Below are positions 62,794 to 64,000 of a stretch of 64,000 nucleotides of DNA, piece by piece (the first letter of the stretch is position 1; each line of letters begins with the position of its first letter). A model generated the notes under the pieces. It was not told where the DNA came from and ran no database searches. It was given only the letters and a program-made list of their open reading frames with translations. The DNA comes from Methylomonas sp. LW13 (GTDB taxonomy: Bacteria; Pseudomonadota; Gammaproteobacteria; Methylococcales; Methylomonadaceae): NCBI RefSeq assembly GCF_016865255.1, contig NZ_CP033381.1, forward strand, positions 1,612,001 to 1,676,000, read 5' to 3'. The position numbers and the translations under genes were made by a program.

Positions 62794-63121
62794 TCCTCGG
62801 GTCTTTCTGTGGGACGCTCATTTCGCTGCTGAAGCGATTCTGGAATTTGTTGCCGGTAAAACTGTTGCGGATTACAGATCAGACCGTTTATTACGCTCTG
62901 CTGTGGAGCGCCAATTTGAGATTATTGGCGAAGCTTTAAACCAGTTATGCAAAATAGAACCTGCTTGGGCCGAACGCATTCCGGATTTGCCACAAATCGT
63001 GGCTTTTCGCAATCTGTTGATTCACGGATATGCGTCGGTTAACGATTTAACGGTTTGGAATACCATCGAATCATCTTTGCCAGCATTGCACGAAACGCTG
63101 GCGAATTTGTTAAATGGCTGA
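62783..63121 (+). CDS. hepT: HepT-like HEPN toxin
   Basis: A 112-residue DUF86/HEPN protein with the RNase motif RNLLIHGY (R76, H81; the target tyrosine Y83) and the conserved FEIIGEA helix. HepT is an RNA-cutting toxin held in check by MntA, whose gene overlaps this one by 11 bases. The pair is a type VII toxin-antitoxin module. Confidence 0.88.
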   Translation: MQRDPRVFLWDAHFAAEAILEFVAGKTVADYRSDRLLRSAVERQFEIIGEALNQLCKIEPAWAERIPDLPQIVAFRNLLIHGYASVNDLTVWNTIESSLPALHETLANLLNG

Positions 63122-63204
63122 AAATTCTATAGATGAGCTCTTATCATCAGCATATGTAACGTAAATTTACTTTCTGAAGTATCAAATCAACCGAAGTAAC
63201 CACA

Positions 63205-64000
63205 ATGAAAAAAATGACCAGCGCCGAATTGCGGGCCGCCTTTTTGGAATTCTTTCGTCAACACGGCCATGCCGTGCGTCCCTCCAGTTCGCTGGTGCCG
63301 GGTAACGATCCCACCCTGTTGTTTACCAATGCTGGGATGGTGCAGTTCAAGGATGTATTTCTGGGGCGGGAAAAGCTTGACTTCACCCGCGCTGCCACCA
63401 GTCAACGCTGCGTGCGGGCCGGCGGCAAGCATAACGACCTGGAAAACGTCGGTTATACGGCGCGCCACCATACCTTTTTCGAGATGCTCGGTAATTTCAG
63501 TTTCGGCGATTATTTCAAGCGCGATGCGATTCATTTTGCCTGGGACTTCCTGACCAAGGAGCTGGGCATTCCCAAAGAAAGGCTGTGGGTGACGGTATTT
63601 GATGAAGATTCCGAAGCCGAAGCGATCTGGTTGGAAGACGTCAAACACGATCCCAAGCGCTTCTCACGCATCGGCGCCAAGGACAATTTCTGGTCGATGG
63701 GCGATGTTGGCCCCTGCGGTCCTTGTACCGAGATTTTCTACGATCATGGCGAACACGTGGCCGGCGGCCCTCCCGGCAGCCCGGACGAAGACGGCGACCG
63801 TTACATCGAAATCTGGAATTTGGTGTTCATGCAATACGACCGTGACAAGGACGGTAATTTGACGCCGCTGCCCGCGCCATCGGTCGATACCGGCATGGGC
63901 CTGGAAAGGATTTCGGCGGTAATGCAGGGCGTGCACAGCAACTACGAAATCGACCTGTTCCAAAATCTGTTAAAAGTCGCCGCGCAACTGGCAGGCACCA
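63205..64000 (+). CDS. alaS: Alanyl-tRNA synthetase (3' end outside window)
   Basis: The first 265 residues start [22 protein letters not shown], with the class II motif 2 and 3 region including [32 protein letters not shown] and [16 protein letters not shown]. Class II AlaRS charges tRNA-Ala. The gene runs off the right edge. Its usual neighbours recA-recX lie upstream, separated here by accessory genes. Confidence 0.96.
   Translation, partial: MKKMTSAELRAAFLEFFRQHGHAVRPSSSLVPGNDPTLLFTNAGMVQFKDVFLGREKLDFTRAATSQRCVRAGGKHNDLENVGYTARHHTFFEMLGNFSFGDYFKRDAIHFAWDFLTKELGIPKERLWVTVFDEDSEAEAIWLEDVKHDPKRFSRIGAKDNFWSMGDVGPCGPCTEIFYDHGEHVAGGPPGSPDEDGDRYIEIWNLVFMQYDRDKDGNLTPLPAPSVDTGMGLERISAVMQGVHSNYEIDLFQNLLKVAAQLAGT

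Overview
The window reads as chromosomal DNA of a gammaproteobacterium, most likely a type I methanotroph close to Methylomonas (Methylococcales). The support is the 16S rRNA text, the gammaproteobacterial gene orders (cutA-dsbD, aroQ-accB-accC-prmA, clpS-clpA-infA, nudJ-mnmA-...-purB, recA-recX-...-alaS) and an even, moderately GC-rich composition. The genus is recalled from memory, not searched.

Layout. 1-3.3 kb: the 3' part of a thiol-redox membrane protein, a PilZ protein, a SprA-type metalloprotease-like protein and queG. 3.4-8 kb: a tight operon of a DUF3047 protein, radical-SAM ArsS, a TVP38-flavin disulfide reductase fusion and a DUF2064 glycosyltransferase; arsM lies 5.5 kb further on, so the window appears to hold an organoarsenical (arsenosugar-type) pathway. 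8-9.3 kb: a two-gene unit behind a strong match to a sigma-54 promoter. 9.3-17.9 kb: YgjV, NAD-malic enzyme, a POT peptide transporter, arsM, a cupin protein, a methyltransferase and a RbgA/YlqF GTPase. 18-23 kb: gap-pyk, uvrD, a DUF2892 protein and fxsA. 23.6-31.8 kb: cutA, a DsbD with a duplicated N-terminal domain, a TlpA protein, aroQ, accBC, prmA, a zinc-ribbon protein and an rRNA methyltransferase. 31.8-36.5 kb: an unusual Cys-rich gene pair, an exosortase/EpsI fusion, and gmd-fcl for GDP-fucose. 36.7-42.4 kb: a complete rRNA operon (16S, tRNA-Ile, tRNA-Ala, 23S, 5S) with promoter, boxA sites and terminator. 42.4-48.4 kb: grxD, rnt, mlaA, mtaB, a SpmAB-like fusion and purB. 48.5-52 kb: an AAA ATPase-HNH pair resembling Septu (PtuAB) anti-phage defence, set between mnmA and purB where Escherichia coli has hflD. 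52-64 kb: clpSA, infA, relA, a PepSY-like protein, a membrane c-type cytochrome, a CobB/CbiA homologue, recA, recX, a HepT/MntA toxin-antitoxin pair and the start of alaS.

Most of the window is housekeeping. The parts worth a second look are the PtuAB-like pair coupled to mnmA, the arsenic genes, the standalone metal-binding domain with its Trp/Cys-rich membrane partner (31.8-32.5 kb), the double-headed DsbD, the sigma-54 unit and the accessory insertion between recX and alaS. No insertion sequence, prophage or CRISPR array was seen. Start codons were chosen from ribosome-binding sites and family N-termini and are noted where they differ from the longest reading frame.
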